7,604 nt of DNA from Bacteroidaceae bacterium (GTDB lineage: Bacteria > Bacteroidota > Bacteroidia > Bacteroidales > Bacteroidaceae), in NCBI GenBank assembly GCA_900768625.1, contig CAAGDO010000032.1, positions 1-7,604 on the forward strand. Reading direction: 5' to 3'. Under the pieces are notes generated by a model. The model searched no databases and was not told where the DNA came from. It saw only the letters and a program-made list of their open reading frames with translations. Positions 5,888-7,604 of this stretch are shown here, in pieces (the stretch's first letter is position 1; each line of letters opens with the position of its first letter). The translations under genes and the position numbers were made by a program.

Positions 5888-7303
5888 ATGACAAAAATAA
5901 TTGGACGCATCAAGGAAATGGCCCAGCTTGAGGCAGCTTACCACAACGATGAATCACAATTCGTTGTGGTGTATGGCCGCAGAAGAATTGGAAAGACTTT
6001 TCTGGTCAGGGAGAATTTTGAAGGTAGGATGACCTTTTATGCCACAGGGGTCAACAAAGAAAGCAGAAACGTTCAACTTCAGTATTTCCATTATGCCCTG
6101 ACGCGATACTTCAATACCCCCATACCCTTTCCGCAAAGTTGGCAGGAAGCATTTTCTGCTCTCATTCGTTTGCTGGAGGGAACAGAAGCCGAAAAGAAAG
6201 TCATTTTCCTTGATGAATTATCCTGGATGAACGGCAATGACAGTTCGTTTTTGACGGCTTTGGAATGGTTCTGGAACAGTTGGGCATCAGCACGCAAGGA
6301 CGTGTTGCTCATCTGCTGCAGTTCCGCCACTTCGTGGATCATCAACAAAGTGTTCAACAATCATGGCGGGCTATACGGCCGAGTGAATCTGCGCATACAT
6401 CTTCATGCCTTCACGCTAAAGGAAAGTGAAGAATACTTTGCACAACATTCAATCGCCATGAACCGCTATGACCAGGCCATTTGCCACATGGTACTTGGCG
6501 GCGTGCCATACTATCTGAGTTTGCTGGATTCCAACTTAAGCCTTCCGCAAAACATCGACAATCTGTTCTTCAACCCCGACGGACAATTGCACCACGAATA
6601 CGAGAATCTCTACCACGCCATGTTTCGCAACGCTTCCAACCATCTGCTCGTTGTGGATGCCATCGCCACCAAGCGTAAAGGCATGACACGAAAGGAAATC
6701 CTGGAAGCTACGAAACTTCCCAATGCAGGAAGCACGTCACGCGTGTTGGATGAATTGGAACAAAGCGACTTCATCAGACGTTACACTTCATTTGGTCAGA
6801 AAAAGCGTGATGAAATTTACCAACTGACAGATGCCTACTCTCTCTTCTACTTCCATTTCCTGAAGGGAAACACGAATAATGATTCGGAGTTTTGGCAGCA
6901 CCATCTTGGTTCTGCATCACTCAACAGCTGGAAAGGATACGCTTTCGAGCAAGTATGCTTGAGCCATACGGAACAAATCAAACGAGCCTTGGGAATCTCG
7001 GGAATATCTGTCAGCACATCCGCGTGGGTCAGCAAATCGCAAGAACGCAAGTCACAAATCGACCTTGTGCTGGATCGGGCCGACAATATCGTAGACCTAT
7101 GCGAAATCAAATTCTCAAACAGCCCCTTCACCATCACCAAGGCATATGCCGACCTTATGCAGCAACGGGTTTGGCAATTTGCGGAGGAAACGAAAACCCG
7201 TAAGAACTGCCAATTGGTGATGATCACTTCCTATGGAGTGAAGAAGAACCAACATTCATCGATTGTGCAACGCGAGTTGATGCTCGACGACCTTTTTTGT
7301 TGA
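5888..7303 (+). CDS. AAA-type ATPase (ATPase_2) with C-terminal DUF234-like nuclease-fold domain
   Basis: The 471-residue protein has an N-terminal P-loop ATPase domain: the entry motif IIGRIKEM (residues 4-11), Walker A GRRRIGKT (30-37), Walker B VIFLDE (105-110) and a sensor-like CSSATSW (144-150). A middle part (about 250-315) resembles a winged-helix module ending in DELEQSDFIRRYTSFG and YQLTDAYSLFYFHF. The C-terminal part (about 345-471) looks like DUF234, a PD-(D/E)XK nuclease-type fold, with Glu354 in YAFE, Asp392 in IDLVLDR and Glu406/Lys408 in CEIKFS as candidate catalytic residues. These proteins are widespread in archaea and Bacteroidetes; their biological role is not established. 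ATG 5888 is chosen because the family starts with (F/I)IGR; a TTG at 5849 would lie in the promoter. GGGAG at 5881-5885 is only 2 nt from the ATG. Base composition is lower in GC than purD to znuC, and it stands alone after repeat-rich DNA, suggesting acquisition. A role in defence or mobile-element biology is conjecture. Confidence 0.92.
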   Translation: MTKIIGRIKEMAQLEAAYHNDESQFVVVYGRRRIGKTFLVRENFEGRMTFYATGVNKESRNVQLQYFHYALTRYFNTPIPFPQSWQEAFSALIRLLEGTEAEKKVIFLDELSWMNGNDSSFLTALEWFWNSWASARKDVLLICCSSATSWIINKVFNNHGGLYGRVNLRIHLHAFTLKESEEYFAQHSIAMNRYDQAICHMVLGGVPYYLSLLDSNLSLPQNIDNLFFNPDGQLHHEYENLYHAMFRNASNHLLVVDAIATKRKGMTRKEILEATKLPNAGSTSRVLDELEQSDFIRRYTSFGQKKRDEIYQLTDAYSLFYFHFLKGNTNNDSEFWQHHLGSASLNSWKGYAFEQVCLSHTEQIKRALGISGISVSTSAWVSKSQERKSQIDLVLDRADNIVDLCEIKFSNSPFTITKAYADLMQQRVWQFAEETKTRKNCQLVMITSYGVKKNQHSSIVQRELMLDDLFC

Positions 7304-7339
7304 CTTGGTGAGCATTAAAAAATAAGTTGGACCATTTTC

Positions 7340-7356
7340 CGTTTGCTTACCAAACG
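7340..7356 (+). other. Small hairpin downstream of the ATPase gene
   Basis: CGTTTG (7340-7345) pairs with CAAACG (7351-7356) around CTTAC. It lies 37 nt after the stop codon but has no T-run behind it, so it is at best a weak terminator. Confidence 0.3.
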
Positions 7357-7361
7357 CCCAT

Positions 7362-7421
7362 AATAGGATTTTTGAGCGTACTCTGCACGCTGCCCTTTTC
7401 ACGTTAATGTCCGCCAAAGCC
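7362..7421 (-). repeat. Right copy of the 60-bp inverted repeat
   Basis: The reverse complement of this stretch matches positions 1-60 at 52 of 60 bases without gaps. It lies about 60 bp after the ATPase stop and directly joins the hairpin-rich sequence that fills the rest of the window. Confidence 0.8.
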
Positions 7422-7604
7422 ATTAATGCCCATCAATGATTTGCACAGCGCATGCGCAGCACGCTGTGGAATGATCTTTAATGCTTGCCCAGGGTGTCGC
7501 TTCGCTTGCCCTGGTCTATGTGCTTATTGGGCTTTCAGCCCGTCTGGGGTGCCGTTCCGTTTGCATTAGCGTAGAAAGCCCAGCGTGCGAACCACGCCAT
7601 TAAC
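7422..7604. repeat. Hairpin-rich intergenic sequence, probably a dispersed repeat
   Basis: No coding frame is credible here. Three hairpins follow one another: CACAGCG (7444-7450) with CGCTGTG (7462-7468), whose loop contains the palindrome GCATGC; CCAGGG (7489-7494) with CCCTGG (7509-7514); and GGGCT (7529-7533) with AGCCC (7537-7541). The combination of a CCCAGGG...CCCTGG fold and a GGGCTTTCAGCCC fold resembles, from memory, dispersed intergenic repeats of Bacteroidetes genomes; I could not verify this. The window ends in GCCATTAAC, which also occurs at 11-19, so another copy of the end repeat may begin here. Confidence 0.5.

Noticed and set aside
5549..5913. Two minus-strand frames (5549-5752 and 5668-5913) through the 53-bp array
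   Set aside because: Their similarity to each other comes from the DNA repeat (53 is not a multiple of 3, so the units are read in shifting frames); they cross the ATPase promoter.
1..7421. Whole window as one transposon bounded by terminal inverted repeats
   Set aside because: The interval holds the core gene purD and the zinc genes, with no transposase or integrase; a dispersed repeat explains the ends better.

Overview
The window looks like a chromosomal segment from a member of the Bacteroidales, most likely a Prevotella-type organism. The evidence is the TAnnTTTG-type -7 promoter elements in front of purD and of the ATPase gene, the general lack of purine-rich Shine-Dalgarno sites, and the character of the proteins (a Bacteroidales-style ZnuA with Glu in place of the first zinc His, and a YqaA-type small membrane protein). 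The genus is an inference; no rRNA or other marker is present.

Layout. Positions 1-426 are non-coding: a 60-bp repeat with an inverted copy at 7362-7421, two or three weak hairpins, a short direct repeat, and the purD promoter. Positions 427-4975 hold five well-packed plus-strand genes with GC-rich codon use: purD (purine biosynthesis), a strong stem-loop terminator, then a probable transcription unit of a polytopic membrane protein of unknown function, a YqaA-family membrane protein, a ZnuA-type zinc-binding lipoprotein and a ZnuC-type ATPase. znuA and znuC overlap by 4 nt. No permease (znuB) gene follows, so the transporter is incomplete here.

Positions 4976-5887 are an AT-richer accessory patch. 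It starts 18 bp after znuC with a long imperfect inverted repeat (4994-5090 against 5469-5593). Between the arms lies the N-terminal third of a RhuM-family gene, cut off exactly where the second copy of a perfect 26-bp direct repeat begins. Next comes a tandem array of 53-bp units, each able to form a hairpin. A fourth, diverged unit keeps the 53-bp register and the hairpin although both arms have changed together, and it carries the promoter of the next gene.

Positions 5888-7303 encode a 471-residue AAA-type ATPase (ATPase_2 class) with a C-terminal DUF234-like PD-(D/E)XK nuclease-type domain, an isolated and probably horizontally acquired gene. Positions 7304-7604 are non-coding and hairpin-rich: the inverted partner of the left-end repeat followed by sequence that looks like a dispersed intergenic repeat.

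The core genes are ordinary housekeeping and metal-uptake functions. The interest lies in the repeat architecture between znuC and the ATPase gene, and in the pair of inverted repeats near the two window ends.
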